Shown here: in pieces, positions 33,077 to 42,745 of the stretch
How positions within the stretch are numbered: position 1 is the stretch's first letter
Layout: every line of letters starts with the position of its first letter
Assembly: GCF_002078605.1 (NCBI RefSeq)
Contig: NZ_MSJR01000013.1
Span: 1-49,949 of the forward strand
Origin: Salegentibacter sediminis
GTDB lineage: Bacteria > Bacteroidota > Bacteroidia > Flavobacteriales > Flavobacteriaceae
Direction of reading: 5' to 3'
Length of the DNA stretch: 49,949 nt
Position numbers and translations under genes: made by a program
Notes under the pieces: model-generated
Database searches by the model: none
What the model was told of the DNA's origin: nothing
The model's input: only the letters and a program-made list of their open reading frames with translations

Positions 33077-35287
33077 ATGACAGAAGCAGCTATAGAAAAG
33101 GAAAACAAACAAATTGCAAGGCAGTATAAGGAGCTCCTGCGCATTAGTTACCGTAGCTTAAGCGATGAGGATAAAAAACTGATAAGGAAAGCTTTTGATA
33201 TTTCGGTAGAGGCGCATAAAGATCAACGCAGAAAATCGGGAGAGGCTTATATTTTCCATCCTATTGCCGTAGCAAAGATCGTGGCATCAGAGATAGGCTT
33301 GGATGCCACTTCAATTGCTGCCGCTCTTTTACACGATGTGGTAGAGGACACCAAATATACCCTGGAAGAAATCCAGGAGATGTTTGGGGAGACAGTAGCC
33401 AAAATTGTTGATGGACTTACTAAAATCTCCAGTCTAAAAAAAGACAAAGATGTTTCCTTGCAGGCTGAAAACTTTAGAAAAATGCTACTTACCCTTAACG
33501 ATGATGTAAGGGTGATTATCATTAAGATAGCAGACCGGCTTCACAATATGCAGACTATGGATGTGATGCGCCCGGACAAACAGGAAAAGATAGCTTCGGA
33601 AACCCTTTATATTTATGCACCCCTGGCCCACCGAATTGGACTTTATAATATTAAAACAGAACTGGAGGATCTTGGATTAAAATATACTGAACCAGAGGTG
33701 TACAAAGACATCCACACCAAAATTAAAGAAAGCAAGGAGGAGCAGGACGCCTATATTAAGGAGTTCTCCCGGGTGATTGAAGATTCCCTGAATCAGGAAG
33801 AATTGGAATATGAAATAAAGGGTAGACCCAAATCAATATATTCTATAAACCGCAAAATGAAGGCACAAAATGTGTCTTTTGACGAGGTATACGACAAATT
33901 TGCAATCCGGATTATTTACAATAGCGATCCTGCCAATGAAAAGTTCCTGGCCTGGAAAATATATTCTATAGTCACCGATCACTTTCGACCCAACCCTACC
34001 CGTTTACGGGACTGGATATCTTCCCCGAAATCAACAGGTTACGAAGCCCTGCACATCACCGTTATGGGGCCGAAAGGTCGATGGGTAGAAGTACAAATAA
34101 GAAGTAGCCGGATGAATGAAATCGCAGAGAAAGGTTATGCGGCACACTATAAATACAAGCAGGGAGACGTTCAGGAAGATCACGGAATTGAAGAATGGCT
34201 GAATAAACTACAGGAAGCCCTTGAAAACCCCGATGTTAATGCTGTAGATTTCGTGGAGCAATTCAAACTGAATCTATATTCCAAAGAGATCTTTGTATTT
34301 ACCCCACAGGGAGATCTCAAATCCCTGCCTAAAAGTTCTACCCCACTGGACTTTGCTTTCAGCATCCATACTGAAATTGGATTAAAAACGCGCGGTGCCA
34401 GGGTAAACAATAAACTGGTGCCTTTAAGTCACGAACTAAAAAGCGGGGATCAGGTAGAGATCATTACTTCAGAAAACGCCAAACCCAATATCAACTGGTT
34501 GGATTATGCCACCACGGCAAGGGCAAGGGCTAAGATTAAATCTTCCCTTAAAGAAGAAAAGAAAGAGATCGCCGAAGAAGGAAAGGCAATTCTGGCACGA
34601 AAATTAAAGGCTCAGAAAATTCCGTTCAATGAGAAATCGGTGAACGAATTAGTAGTGTTTTTTAATCTAAAAACCAGTCTGGATTTATTTTACCGCGTTG
34701 GTATTGGTAAGATCGACAACCAGAAGCTTAAAGAATTCGCTAATTCCAGAAGTAATGCCCTGGTGAGCTATATTAAGCGTAAGATCAAGAAACCTGTAAT
34801 AGCTGAAGATCTCAATAAAGATGAGATCACCACCAGATATGATCAGTTGGTTTTTGGCCGGGACGAAGATGAGACCCTGGAATATAAGTTGGCCAATTGC
34901 TGTAACCCGATCCCAGGAGATAAAGTTTTTGGTTTTGTAACTGTTAATGACGGGATAAAAGTTCATAAAAAGGACTGTCCCAATGCCTTACAGCTCCAAA
35001 GCAATTATGCTTACAGGATTATCCCGGCTAAATGGATAGACTCCTCCCAACAGGATTTTAAAGCCGTGATCAAACTCACCGGTTTGGATAATGTAGGCCT
35101 GGTTAGCGAAGTTACCCAGGAGATTTCCAGCAATCTGAACGTTAATATGAAGAAGATTAATTTTGAAAGTCTGGATGGGGTATTTAACGGCAGGATTACC
35201 CTGGTGGTAAAAAACAATTCTATCTTAAATAAGATCATCGACAGGCTTAAAAAAATTAACGGCATAGACAAGGTTAGCCGTGAATAA
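33077..35287 (+). CDS. Bifunctional (p)ppGpp synthetase/hydrolase
   Basis: The 736-residue protein is a long RSH enzyme. Domains in order: HD hydrolase (about 45-200, with HDVVEDT at residues 86-92), ppGpp synthetase (about 230-350), TGS (about 400-465, [14 protein letters not shown]), a helical region, and a C-terminal ACT domain (about 660-736). The hydrolase motifs look intact. In the synthetase, RxKSIYSI and [11 protein letters not shown] are seen; these control the stringent alarmone. It lies 39 bp after the M48 gene and 24 bp before a Fur-family gene. It resembles single RSH enzymes typical of Bacteroidota. Confidence 0.96.
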   Translation: MTEAAIEKENKQIARQYKELLRISYRSLSDEDKKLIRKAFDISVEAHKDQRRKSGEAYIFHPIAVAKIVASEIGLDATSIAAALLHDVVEDTKYTLEEIQEMFGETVAKIVDGLTKISSLKKDKDVSLQAENFRKMLLTLNDDVRVIIIKIADRLHNMQTMDVMRPDKQEKIASETLYIYAPLAHRIGLYNIKTELEDLGLKYTEPEVYKDIHTKIKESKEEQDAYIKEFSRVIEDSLNQEELEYEIKGRPKSIYSINRKMKAQNVSFDEVYDKFAIRIIYNSDPANEKFLAWKIYSIVTDHFRPNPTRLRDWISSPKSTGYEALHITVMGPKGRWVEVQIRSSRMNEIAEKGYAAHYKYKQGDVQEDHGIEEWLNKLQEALENPDVNAVDFVEQFKLNLYSKEIFVFTPQGDLKSLPKSSTPLDFAFSIHTEIGLKTRGARVNNKLVPLSHELKSGDQVEIITSENAKPNINWLDYATTARARAKIKSSLKEEKKEIAEEGKAILARKLKAQKIPFNEKSVNELVVFFNLKTSLDLFYRVGIGKIDNQKLKEFANSRSNALVSYIKRKIKKPVIAEDLNKDEITTRYDQLVFGRDEDETLEYKLANCCNPIPGDKVFGFVTVNDGIKVHKKDCPNALQLQSNYAYRIIPAKWIDSSQQDFKAVIKLTGLDNVGLVSEVTQEISSNLNVNMKKINFESLDGVFNGRITLVVKNNSILNKIIDRLKKINGIDKVSRE

Positions 35288-35292
35288 TCCAA

Positions 35293-35300
35293 TATCTTTG
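35293..35300 (+). promoter_or_regulatory. Putative -7 element of the fur-like gene
   Basis: TATCTTTG fits TAnnTTTG in the 23-bp gap after rel, 11 bp before the ATG. No TTG is at the ideal -33 position. It could give the fur-purA pair a promoter independent of rel. Confidence 0.4.
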
Positions 35301-35310
35301 TAATCAAATT

Positions 35311-35766
35311 ATGAGCAAAAAAGTTGTAAATAAAAACGATCAGGCTGTTGTAAAAAACGTTTTTACTAAATTCCTGGAGGAAAAGGGCCATCGTAAAACT
35401 CCCGAGCGTTTCGCGATTTTGCACGAGATATATAACAACGACGATCATTTTGATATCGAATCCTTGTATATTAAGATGAAAAATAAAAAATACCGTGTTA
35501 GTCGTGCCACGCTCTATAACACCATAGAATTGTTACTGGAATGCGGATTGGTAAGAAAGCACCAATTTGGGCAGAACCAGGCACAATATGAAAAGTCTTA
35601 TTTTGACAGGCAGCACGATCATATTATACTTACCGATACCGGGGAAGTTATAGAATTTTGCGATCCACGTATCCAATCTATAAAACAAACCATAGAAGAG
35701 GTTTTTGATATAGAAATTAAAAAACATTCTTTATACTTTTACGGCAACAAAAAAACAACCACTTAA
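35311..35766 (+). CDS. Fur-family transcriptional regulator lacking the CxxC zinc site
   Basis: The 151-residue protein has the Fur winged helix ([20 protein letters not shown], then [21 protein letters not shown]) and the [15 protein letters not shown] dimer region. Histidines and acidic residues for the regulatory metal site are present (HFDIES, RQHDH), but only isolated cysteines (LLECG, EFCDP) occur, so the usual two CxxC structural zinc motifs are missing. It may sense iron, zinc or peroxide; which is unknown. The gene sits between rel and purA, an order I know from other Flavobacteriia, and may be partly co-transcribed with purA 11 bp downstream. Confidence 0.92.
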   Translation: MSKKVVNKNDQAVVKNVFTKFLEEKGHRKTPERFAILHEIYNNDDHFDIESLYIKMKNKKYRVSRATLYNTIELLLECGLVRKHQFGQNQAQYEKSYFDRQHDHIILTDTGEVIEFCDPRIQSIKQTIEEVFDIEIKKHSLYFYGNKKTTT

Positions 35767-35777
35767 CCTAATATTTC

Positions 35778-37049
35778 ATGGCGGTAGATTTACTACTCGG
35801 TCTCCAATGGGGAGACGAAGGCAAAGGAAAAATTGTTGATGTTCTTACCTCAGATTACGATATTATAGCCAGGTTCCAGGGAGGGCCAAACGCCGGGCAC
35901 ACCCTGGAGTTCGATGGTCAGAAACATGTTTTACACACTATTCCTTCGGGAATATTCCACGATAAGACCATTAACCTGGTTGGGAACGGAGTAGTGATAG
36001 ACCCGGTGATTTTTAAAAAAGAACTGGAGAACCTTGACAGGCATAATATCGATTATAAATCGAAACTTTTTATTTCCAGAAAAGCCCATTTAATTCTACC
36101 AACCCACCGTTTGCTTGATGCAGCTTCTGAAGCTTCAAAAGGAAAAGCGAAAATTGGTTCTACCCTCAAGGGAATTGGTCCTACATATATGGACAAGACC
36201 GGTCGAAACGGAATTCGCGTTGGAGACCTGGAATTGGACAACTGGAAGGATAAGTACCGTGCGCTTGCAGATAAGCATGAAAAAATGATTGAATTCTACA
36301 ATGTTGATGTTCAGTATGACCTTGCCGAACTTGAACAGGAATTCTGTGATGCCGTAGATACCTTAAAAGAACTTCAGTTTATAGATAGCGAAGCCTTTTT
36401 ACATCAGGCACAAAAAGAAGGAAAAACCATACTGGCAGAAGGCGCACAAGGTTCATTACTGGATATTGATTTTGGAACCTATCCCTTCGTAACCTCCTCC
36501 ACCACTACCGCTGCCGGAGCCTGTACAGGTTTAGGGGTAGCACCCAATCAAATTGGGGAAGCTTATGGGATTTTTAAGGCCTATACTACCCGTGTTGGTA
36601 GTGGCCCCTTCCCTACCGAACTTTTTGATGAAGATGGTGAAACCATGGCCCGCGTAGGAAATGAATTTGGCGCAACAACCGGACGACCACGAAGATGTGG
36701 CTGGTTGGATCTGGTTGCACTTAAATATGCCGTGCAGGTTAACGGGATCACCCAGTTAATCATGATGAAAGGTGATGTTCTAAGTGGATTTGAAAAACTA
36801 AAGGTTTGTACCGCTTACAATTATAAAGGAGAAAAGATCCAGCATCTTCCATATAATATTGAAGCTGAAAACGTAACTCCAATTTATTCCGAAATCAAAG
36901 GTTGGGCAGCCGATCTTACGGGAATGACCAAGGCCTCTGAACTTCCCAAGGAATTCAACGATTATGTGGAATATCTCGAAAAAGAACTCCAGGTACCTAT
37001 AAAAGTGGTATCTGTTGGGCCAGACAGGAAGCAAACAATCCTAAGGTAA
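35778..37049 (+). CDS. purA: Adenylosuccinate synthetase
   Basis: The 423-residue enzyme matches PurA length. The N-terminal GDEGKGK loop (12-18) with catalytic Asp13, and His41 in GGPNAGHT, are conserved at the same positions as in E. coli. Later motifs include GIGPTYMDK, EGAQGSLLDIDFGTYPFVT and TTGRPRRCGWLD. It joins IMP and aspartate with GTP to make adenylosuccinate, the first committed step to AMP. It is a target of (p)ppGpp inhibition, which is notable next to rel. It lies 11 bp after the Fur-like gene and ends at a strong terminator. Confidence 0.97.
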   Translation: MAVDLLLGLQWGDEGKGKIVDVLTSDYDIIARFQGGPNAGHTLEFDGQKHVLHTIPSGIFHDKTINLVGNGVVIDPVIFKKELENLDRHNIDYKSKLFISRKAHLILPTHRLLDAASEASKGKAKIGSTLKGIGPTYMDKTGRNGIRVGDLELDNWKDKYRALADKHEKMIEFYNVDVQYDLAELEQEFCDAVDTLKELQFIDSEAFLHQAQKEGKTILAEGAQGSLLDIDFGTYPFVTSSTTTAAGACTGLGVAPNQIGEAYGIFKAYTTRVGSGPFPTELFDEDGETMARVGNEFGATTGRPRRCGWLDLVALKYAVQVNGITQLIMMKGDVLSGFEKLKVCTAYNYKGEKIQHLPYNIEAENVTPIYSEIKGWAADLTGMTKASELPKEFNDYVEYLEKELQVPIKVVSVGPDRKQTILR

Positions 37050-37068
37050 TTGAAAAAAATTTATATAA

Positions 37069-37101
37069 GAGACCGGTTGTTTTTAACCGGTCTTTTTTTT
37101 T
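37069..37101 (+). terminator. purA terminator
   Basis: AGACCGGTT pairs with AACCGGTCT around GTTTTT, followed by eleven T. It ends the rel-fur-purA cluster. Confidence 0.9.
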
Positions 37102-37184
37102 TTGCTTTCAACCAGCAGTAAGAACACTTTCAGTGACAGGTTTTATAATTAACGGGAATTACAATCATTTCTTTCTATTTTCGT

Positions 37185-37192
37185 TATTTTTG
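37185..37192 (+). promoter_or_regulatory. Putative -7 element of the OstA-like gene
   Basis: TATTTTTG fits TAnnTTTG 17 bp before the chosen TTG start. It follows directly after the purA terminator, marking a new transcription unit. Confidence 0.4.
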
Positions 37193-37209
37193 ATGAAAAT
37201 TTCTTCAAC

Positions 37210-39084
37210 TTGAAAAACTTTTTCATTTATATCTTTATCGCATTTCTTTCTGCAGGAGTTCTTCGTGCACAGGAAGGACGAAAGATCGATTATACCAGCG
37301 ACCGAACGCTCAAGAACGAAGAGCGTTATCCCGGAGCGATTATTTTGGGGAAAGTCGAAAATCAGGTGTATTTTATTCACGAAGGAATTGAGATATGGTG
37401 CGACCAGGCCATTCATTACGATCAGGATAACTTTTTTAAAGCCTACGGAAATGTAAGAATGCAACAGGGCGATACCGTAAAAATGCAAAGCGATTACGCC
37501 GAGTATAACGGAAACACCCAATTTGCCTTTGCCAGCGGAAATGTTAAGATGGAAAGGCCACAAACCACCCTGGAGACAGACAGCCTGTTCTTTGATCGCA
37601 GTAAACAGCAGGCTTATTATCGCAGCGGTGGAAAAGTGACAGACACGGCAAGTGTGCTCACCAGTAATATTGGAAGATATTTCCTGGAGGAAGATAAATA
37701 TTCCTTTGTTTCAGAGGTGGTTTTAACTAACCCTGAATATGTGATCAATTCAGAACAACTCGATTTTTATTCTGAGAGTGGCCACGCTTATCTTTATGGC
37801 CCATCAACCATAGAAAGTGAAACCAGCACCGTTTACTGCGAACGCGGATTTTACGATACCCGGGGAGATACAGGGTATTTTGTAAAAAATTCCCGCATAG
37901 ATTACAATAACCGGAGGGTTGAAGGAGATAGTTTATACTTTAACCGGAATACAAATTTTGCTTCAGCAACCAATAATATTAAAGTCACCGATACCATTAA
38001 TAAGAGCCTGGTAACCGGCCATTATGCCGAGGTTTTTCGCGACAAAGACTCGGTGTTTATCACAAAACGAGCCGTTGCAGCCTCGGTGCAGGATAACGAC
38101 TCGCTTTTTATTCATAGCGATACTATTATGATCACGGGAAAACCGGATCACCGGGTTATTAGAGGCTATTATGATGTAAGACTTTTCAAAAGCGATATGA
38201 GTGGAAAAAGTGATTCCATCTATACCGACCAGGCGACAGGACTCACCAAGTTGATCAATATTAATGAAGGTCCGGTCACTTCAATCACTACAAGGCGTAG
38301 CCCGGTTTTATGGTCGGGGGAAAGCCAGATGACGGGAGATACCATCCACTTACAAAGCAATGTTGAGACAGAACAACTGGATTCGTTGCGGGTTTTCAAC
38401 AATGCTTTCCTTATTCAGAAAGATTCCATTAAGGGATATAATCAGGTGAAGGGTATGGATTTGGTGGGTCTCTTTGAAGACAACGAACTTTTCCAGGTAG
38501 ATATCAATAAAAACACCGAAACACTTTATTACAGCAGAAATAGTGAACAGGAGCTTATCGGGATCAATAAAACCCTTTCAAGTTCCATCAGGATCCTGAT
38601 GAACGAAAGGCAGATAGACGATATTTATTATTATAAGAATGTGGATGGCACCTTAACGCCCGAAGAAGATTTTCCGATTAATGCGAGACAACTTACAGGG
38701 TTCAACTGGCGGGGAGAAGAACGACTGTTAAGCAAGGAAGACCTTTTCAAAGGAAAGCCCGCTCCAAAATTAACTCCAATAAGGGGAATCCCATTGCCTG
38801 ATGAGGCTGAAGAATTCTTTGAAGAACGGGAAGAAGATGACCTGTTGTTGAATGAAAATTCCAGGTTAAGGCCGGAAGATCTTCAAAATAAAAAAGAGGA
38901 TACTACAGCTACCAGTAAAGATAGTTTAAGGCTTCCTGAAGGATTTCAGCAGAAAAAAAACGATGCTATTCCCAATAAGCGGGATAGCATTCCCCAACCC
39001 GATTACAAAAAAGAGAAAGAAGAATTACAGGAACAGTTGAAAGATCAAACTCAACAAGAGGAAGAAGGAGGAGAAGATAATTGA
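37210..39084 (+). CDS. OstA-like (LptA-type) periplasmic protein
   Basis: The 624-residue protein starts at TTG and has a signal peptide (about 1-20, ending LRAQ). The body contains repeated OstA/LptA-like beta-jellyroll segments: an early YDQDNFFKAYGNVRMQQGDTVKMQSDYAEYNG, then repeated patterns of strand, 'GDSLYFNR' and 'TDTI', typical of the LPS-transport fold. It may bridge LPS across the periplasm as LptA does, but no lptC or lptD is nearby. The last 80 residues are Lys-, Glu- and Gln-rich low complexity. Its stop overlaps the aminotransferase start (TTGA), indicating coupling. Confidence 0.85.
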   Translation: MKNFFIYIFIAFLSAGVLRAQEGRKIDYTSDRTLKNEERYPGAIILGKVENQVYFIHEGIEIWCDQAIHYDQDNFFKAYGNVRMQQGDTVKMQSDYAEYNGNTQFAFASGNVKMERPQTTLETDSLFFDRSKQQAYYRSGGKVTDTASVLTSNIGRYFLEEDKYSFVSEVVLTNPEYVINSEQLDFYSESGHAYLYGPSTIESETSTVYCERGFYDTRGDTGYFVKNSRIDYNNRRVEGDSLYFNRNTNFASATNNIKVTDTINKSLVTGHYAEVFRDKDSVFITKRAVAASVQDNDSLFIHSDTIMITGKPDHRVIRGYYDVRLFKSDMSGKSDSIYTDQATGLTKLININEGPVTSITTRRSPVLWSGESQMTGDTIHLQSNVETEQLDSLRVFNNAFLIQKDSIKGYNQVKGMDLVGLFEDNELFQVDINKNTETLYYSRNSEQELIGINKTLSSSIRILMNERQIDDIYYYKNVDGTLTPEEDFPINARQLTGFNWRGEERLLSKEDLFKGKPAPKLTPIRGIPLPDEAEEFFEEREEDDLLLNENSRLRPEDLQNKKEDTTATSKDSLRLPEGFQQKKNDAIPNKRDSIPQPDYKKEKEELQEQLKDQTQQEEEGGEDN

Positions 39085-40277
39085 AAGAGGATTTTTTAAA
39101 ATACCAGGCGCAAACCACGCCACATCCATTGGCGCTTGAGGTCTCTCACTCAAAAGGCTCCTATATTTATACCACCGATGGTTTGAAACATCTGGATTTT
39201 GTTGCCGGAGTTTCAGCCTGTAGTCTGGGACATTGCCATCCGCGGGTAGTAGCTGCCATTAGGGAACAGGCCGAAAAATATCTTCATGTAATGGTTTACG
39301 GGGAATATGCCCAGCAACCGGCAGTAGAACTCACTAAATTGCTGGCTCAACATTTCCCGGGGTCATTGGAGAAAACCTATCTAACTAATTCAGGAACTGA
39401 AGCTATTGAAGGCTCCCTAAAACTAGCCCGTAGATTTACCGGTCGTACTCAGATACTTGCAGCAAAACAGGCTTATCATGGCAATACCATGGGGTCTTTA
39501 AGCCTTATGGATTATGAAGAACGACAAAAACCTTTCAGGCCACTTCTTGGAGATATTGGTTTTATCCGTTTTAATTCTGAAGCAGATCTCGCGAAGATTA
39601 CAGAGAAAACTGCCGCTGTAATTGTAGAAACCATTCAGGGAGGTGCCGGGATTATTCTTCCTATAAGAGATTACCTAAAAAAACTCAAAAAACGTTGCAA
39701 AGAAGTTGGGGCATTACTAATCCTGGATGAGATCCAGCCCGGGTTTGGGCGTACCGGCAAACTCTTCGGTTTCGAGAATTTTGATATGGTTCCCGATATC
39801 GTAGCCATGGGTAAAGGTATGGGTGGCGGAATGCCTATTGGGGCTTTTTCGGCTTCTTCAGAAATTATGGATAGCCTGAGTGACCATCCTAAAATGGGAC
39901 ACATCACCACCTTTGGAGGCCATCCGGTAATAGCGGCTGCGGCACTGGCCACTTTAAAAGAAATCACCGAAACTGACCTTATGGCAGAAACGCTTCAGAA
40001 GGAAAAACTAATCAGAAGTAAGCTTGTTCACCCGCTGATAAAGGAAATTCGCGGATTAGGACTTATGCTTGCCCTTATCCTGCCTTCCGAAGAAATTGCC
40101 AACCAGGTCATATTAAGGTGTAAGGATAGGCAACTAATTCTTTTCTGGCTTCTCTTTGAAAAAAAGGCCGTGAGGCTCACCCCTCCCCTCACCATTTCAG
40201 AAGAAGAAATTTTGAAAGGTTGTGGCATTATTCTTGACATATTGGAGGAGATTGATAATCAAGATATAACCTGTTAA
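39081..40277 (+). CDS. Class III aminotransferase
   Basis: The 398-residue protein belongs to the PLP-dependent aspartate aminotransferase fold type I, class III (acetylornithine/4-aminobutyrate type). Markers are LDFVAGVSACSLGHCHPRV, NSGTEAIEGSLKLARRFTG, the LILDEIQPGFGRTG strand with the PLP-binding Asp, and a Lys in VAMGKGMGGGMPIGAF. The substrate is not decidable; no arginine or lysine biosynthesis genes are adjacent. It starts at TTG overlapping the OstA-like stop, so the two are translated together; the pairing with an envelope protein may be fortuitous. Confidence 0.9.
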   Translation: MKEDFLKYQAQTTPHPLALEVSHSKGSYIYTTDGLKHLDFVAGVSACSLGHCHPRVVAAIREQAEKYLHVMVYGEYAQQPAVELTKLLAQHFPGSLEKTYLTNSGTEAIEGSLKLARRFTGRTQILAAKQAYHGNTMGSLSLMDYEERQKPFRPLLGDIGFIRFNSEADLAKITEKTAAVIVETIQGGAGIILPIRDYLKKLKKRCKEVGALLILDEIQPGFGRTGKLFGFENFDMVPDIVAMGKGMGGGMPIGAFSASSEIMDSLSDHPKMGHITTFGGHPVIAAAALATLKEITETDLMAETLQKEKLIRSKLVHPLIKEIRGLGLMLALILPSEEIANQVILRCKDRQLILFWLLFEKKAVRLTPPLTISEEEILKGCGIILDILEEIDNQDITC

Positions 40278-40368
40278 TTAATTTGTTAACAACAATATAA
40301 AATTTAGGGGTTTTCATACATATACATTTATAAATTTAGAACTGTAGAAATCCCGTAATTCCCTGTCT

Positions 40369-41766
40369 ATGCAATTAAGCCATAACGACGAAAACAATTT
40401 CTCACTCACCCGCTTTGAATCTATGCTAAAAACAAACGATGTTTTGTTTTTTGATTCTAACGAATTTGAGAACATAATAAACTACTACCTGGAAAACGGT
40501 AAAATTGCCCTGGCCAAGAAGGCTGTTAAGTTAGGCCTGGCACAACACCCAGGTTCTACAAACCTTAAACTTTTTAAGGTAGAGATTCTGGTATTTGAAG
40601 ATAAACTGGATCTTGCCGATGGATTACTTAGCGAACTTCAGGACCTGGAATCTTCTAATGAGGAGATCTACATCCAGAAGGCTCAGATCTTCTCTAAGAG
40701 AGACGAGCACCTTAAAGCCATACAAATGCTGGAAATGGCACTGGAAAACACCCTGGATGAGGCCGAGGTATATTCCTTAATCGGAATGGAATATCTCTTC
40801 CTTGAAGATTTCGAGAACGCTAAGTATAGCTTTATGAAATGTCTGGAAGCCGACGAAGAAGATTATTCTGCTCTTTATAATATTATGTATTGCTTCGATT
40901 TCCTTGACCAAAAGGAAGAAGCCATTGATTACCTGAATATGTATCTGGATAAAAATCCGTACTGCGAGGTAGCCTGGCACCAGGTAGGAAAACAATATTT
41001 TGATTTGAAAGAATATCAGAAAGCACTCTCGGCTTTTGATTTTGCTATAATAAGCGATGATAATTTTATTGGAGCTTATCTTGAAAAGGGAAAAGTACTC
41101 GAGAAACTTGGGCGTTATAATGAAGCCATAGAAAACTACAAAATAACTTTGGAACTGGACGATCCTACTTCCTTTGCTTATTTACGTATTGGAAAAAGCT
41201 TTGAAAAGCTCGGCCTAGATGATCTTGCTTTAAAACATTACAAGCAGTGCGTGCACGAAGATCCGTTGCTTGACAAAGGTTGGATTGCCATCACCGATTT
41301 CTATATTAGAACGAAGAACTATCAAAAAGCACTTTACTATATCAATAAAGCGATAAGTATCGACGAAGAGAATGTGCTTTACTGGAAGCGTTATGCCAGG
41401 ATCAATAACAGGTTGAAATTTTTTGAAGAAGCAGAAATTGGCTATAAAAAGAGCCTTGAACTGGGTAATTACGAATTGGAAACCTGGATTAAACGTTGCG
41501 ATATCCTTACCGACCTGGGCGAATTTGAAATCGCAGTTAATAATTTGAATCAGGCGCTGGAGTTTCATCCCGATTCTGCCGAAGTGGAATTCAGGCTTGC
41601 CGGTTTATATTTTAACCTGAACGAAGGGGATAAAGCTTATTATCACCTGAATAACGGTCTTAAAATTGATGCTGAATATTATATCATTATCGAAGAACTT
41701 TTTCCACAAATCTTTCAGCGTAAAAGCGTAAAAGAAATTATAAATTCCTTTATAAACCTCTCTTAG
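40369..41766 (+). CDS. TPR-repeat protein
   Basis: The 465-residue protein lacks a signal peptide and consists of about eleven helix pairs. Several match the TPR pattern, for example ALYNIMYCFDFLDQKEEAIDYLNMYLDKNP, EVAWHQVGKQYFDLKEYQKALSAFDFAI, AYLEKGKVLEKLGRYNEAIENYKITLELD and YLRIGKSFEKLGLDDLALKHYKQCV. It is likely a cytoplasmic protein-interaction scaffold. No specific function can be assigned. It is separated from the aminotransferase by 91 bp, and a TAAATTTA near-match to the -7 motif lies upstream. It precedes the DUF368 pair. Confidence 0.85.
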   Translation: MQLSHNDENNFSLTRFESMLKTNDVLFFDSNEFENIINYYLENGKIALAKKAVKLGLAQHPGSTNLKLFKVEILVFEDKLDLADGLLSELQDLESSNEEIYIQKAQIFSKRDEHLKAIQMLEMALENTLDEAEVYSLIGMEYLFLEDFENAKYSFMKCLEADEEDYSALYNIMYCFDFLDQKEEAIDYLNMYLDKNPYCEVAWHQVGKQYFDLKEYQKALSAFDFAIISDDNFIGAYLEKGKVLEKLGRYNEAIENYKITLELDDPTSFAYLRIGKSFEKLGLDDLALKHYKQCVHEDPLLDKGWIAITDFYIRTKNYQKALYYINKAISIDEENVLYWKRYARINNRLKFFEEAEIGYKKSLELGNYELETWIKRCDILTDLGEFEIAVNNLNQALEFHPDSAEVEFRLAGLYFNLNEGDKAYYHLNNGLKIDAEYYIIIEELFPQIFQRKSVKEIINSFINLS

Positions 41767-41775
41767 TTATTTTGC

Positions 41776-41783
41776 TAACTTTG
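41776..41783 (+). promoter_or_regulatory. Putative -7 element of the DUF368 pair
   Basis: TAACTTTG fits TAnnTTTG 24 bp before the ATG of the first DUF368 gene. Confidence 0.45.
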
Positions 41784-41806
41784 GACGGAATTTATAATTT
41801 TCAAGA

Positions 41807-42745
41807 ATGCAAAGAAGCTTCTATGATTACCTCACTATAAGCTTAAAAGGAATAGCTATGGGTGCTGCCGACGTGGTTCCCGGCGTCTCAGGAGGAACAA
41901 TCGCTTTTATTTCAGGGATTTATGAGGAACTAATCTCCACCATTAGTGGGGTAAAACCTTCTTTGATTAAAACCTGGAGAACAGATGGCTTCAAAGCCAT
42001 GTGGAAAGAGCTCAATGGGCCCTTTATTCTTGCTCTTTTTTCAGGGATACTTATAAGCCTTTTTACCGTAATGCGGCTGGCTAATTACCTTTTAGAAAAC
42101 CACCCTATACTTATCTGGTCTTTCTTTTTTGGACTGGTAGTCGCCAGTGTATGGTATGTAGGTAGCCAGATTCCCAGGTGGAATTTTAAAGTACTACTCT
42201 CTCTGTTGGTAGGAGCAGCTATAGCCTTTTATATTGTTTCTTTACCTCCTCTTGGCGCAAACACCGGAAACCTCTTTATTTTCTTTGCAGGTGCCATTGC
42301 CATTTGCGCCATGATCTTACCGGGAATTTCCGGAGCATTTATCCTTGTTTTACTGGGGGCCTACAAGACGATAACCGAAGCTGCACACGATTTCGACTTT
42401 AAAACCCTGGGGATTTTTGCTGTGGGTGCTATAGTGGGGCTTCTAAGCTTTTCTAAGTTACTAAAATGGCTTTTTGTTCATTATACCAATGTCACCCTAG
42501 CTGTCCTCACAGGATTTATCGCCGGCTCATTGAATAAAATATGGCCCTGGAAAGAAGTTCTGGAAACCGAATTTTACGGCGAGAAAGAGGTCGTTCTAAA
42601 AGAGGCCTCGGTTTTACCATGGAATTTTGACGGAGAGCCCAATACTCTTTATGCAATAATTTTAATGCTGGCAGGTTTCCTGCTAATCTTTCTTTTGGAA
42701 CGCTTTGCCAGTAAAAAACCTGAACAGGAAGATGCAACAAACTAG
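41807..42745 (+). CDS. DUF368 membrane protein (PopT-type polyprenyl-phosphate translocase), copy 1
   Basis: The 312-residue protein has about eight to ten membrane spans. The signature MGAADVVPGVSGGT (18-31) and a second copy MILPGISGAFILVLLGAY in the middle form the inverted-repeat motifs of DUF368. Members were recently shown to recycle undecaprenyl phosphate across the membrane (PopT), supporting cell-wall and surface-glycan synthesis; this is family knowledge. It overlaps by 14 bp the start of a second DUF368 gene. The pair and aroE form a tight operon. Confidence 0.9.
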   Translation: MQRSFYDYLTISLKGIAMGAADVVPGVSGGTIAFISGIYEELISTISGVKPSLIKTWRTDGFKAMWKELNGPFILALFSGILISLFTVMRLANYLLENHPILIWSFFFGLVVASVWYVGSQIPRWNFKVLLSLLVGAAIAFYIVSLPPLGANTGNLFIFFAGAIAICAMILPGISGAFILVLLGAYKTITEAAHDFDFKTLGIFAVGAIVGLLSFSKLLKWLFVHYTNVTLAVLTGFIAGSLNKIWPWKEVLETEFYGEKEVVLKEASVLPWNFDGEPNTLYAIILMLAGFLLIFLLERFASKKPEQEDATN

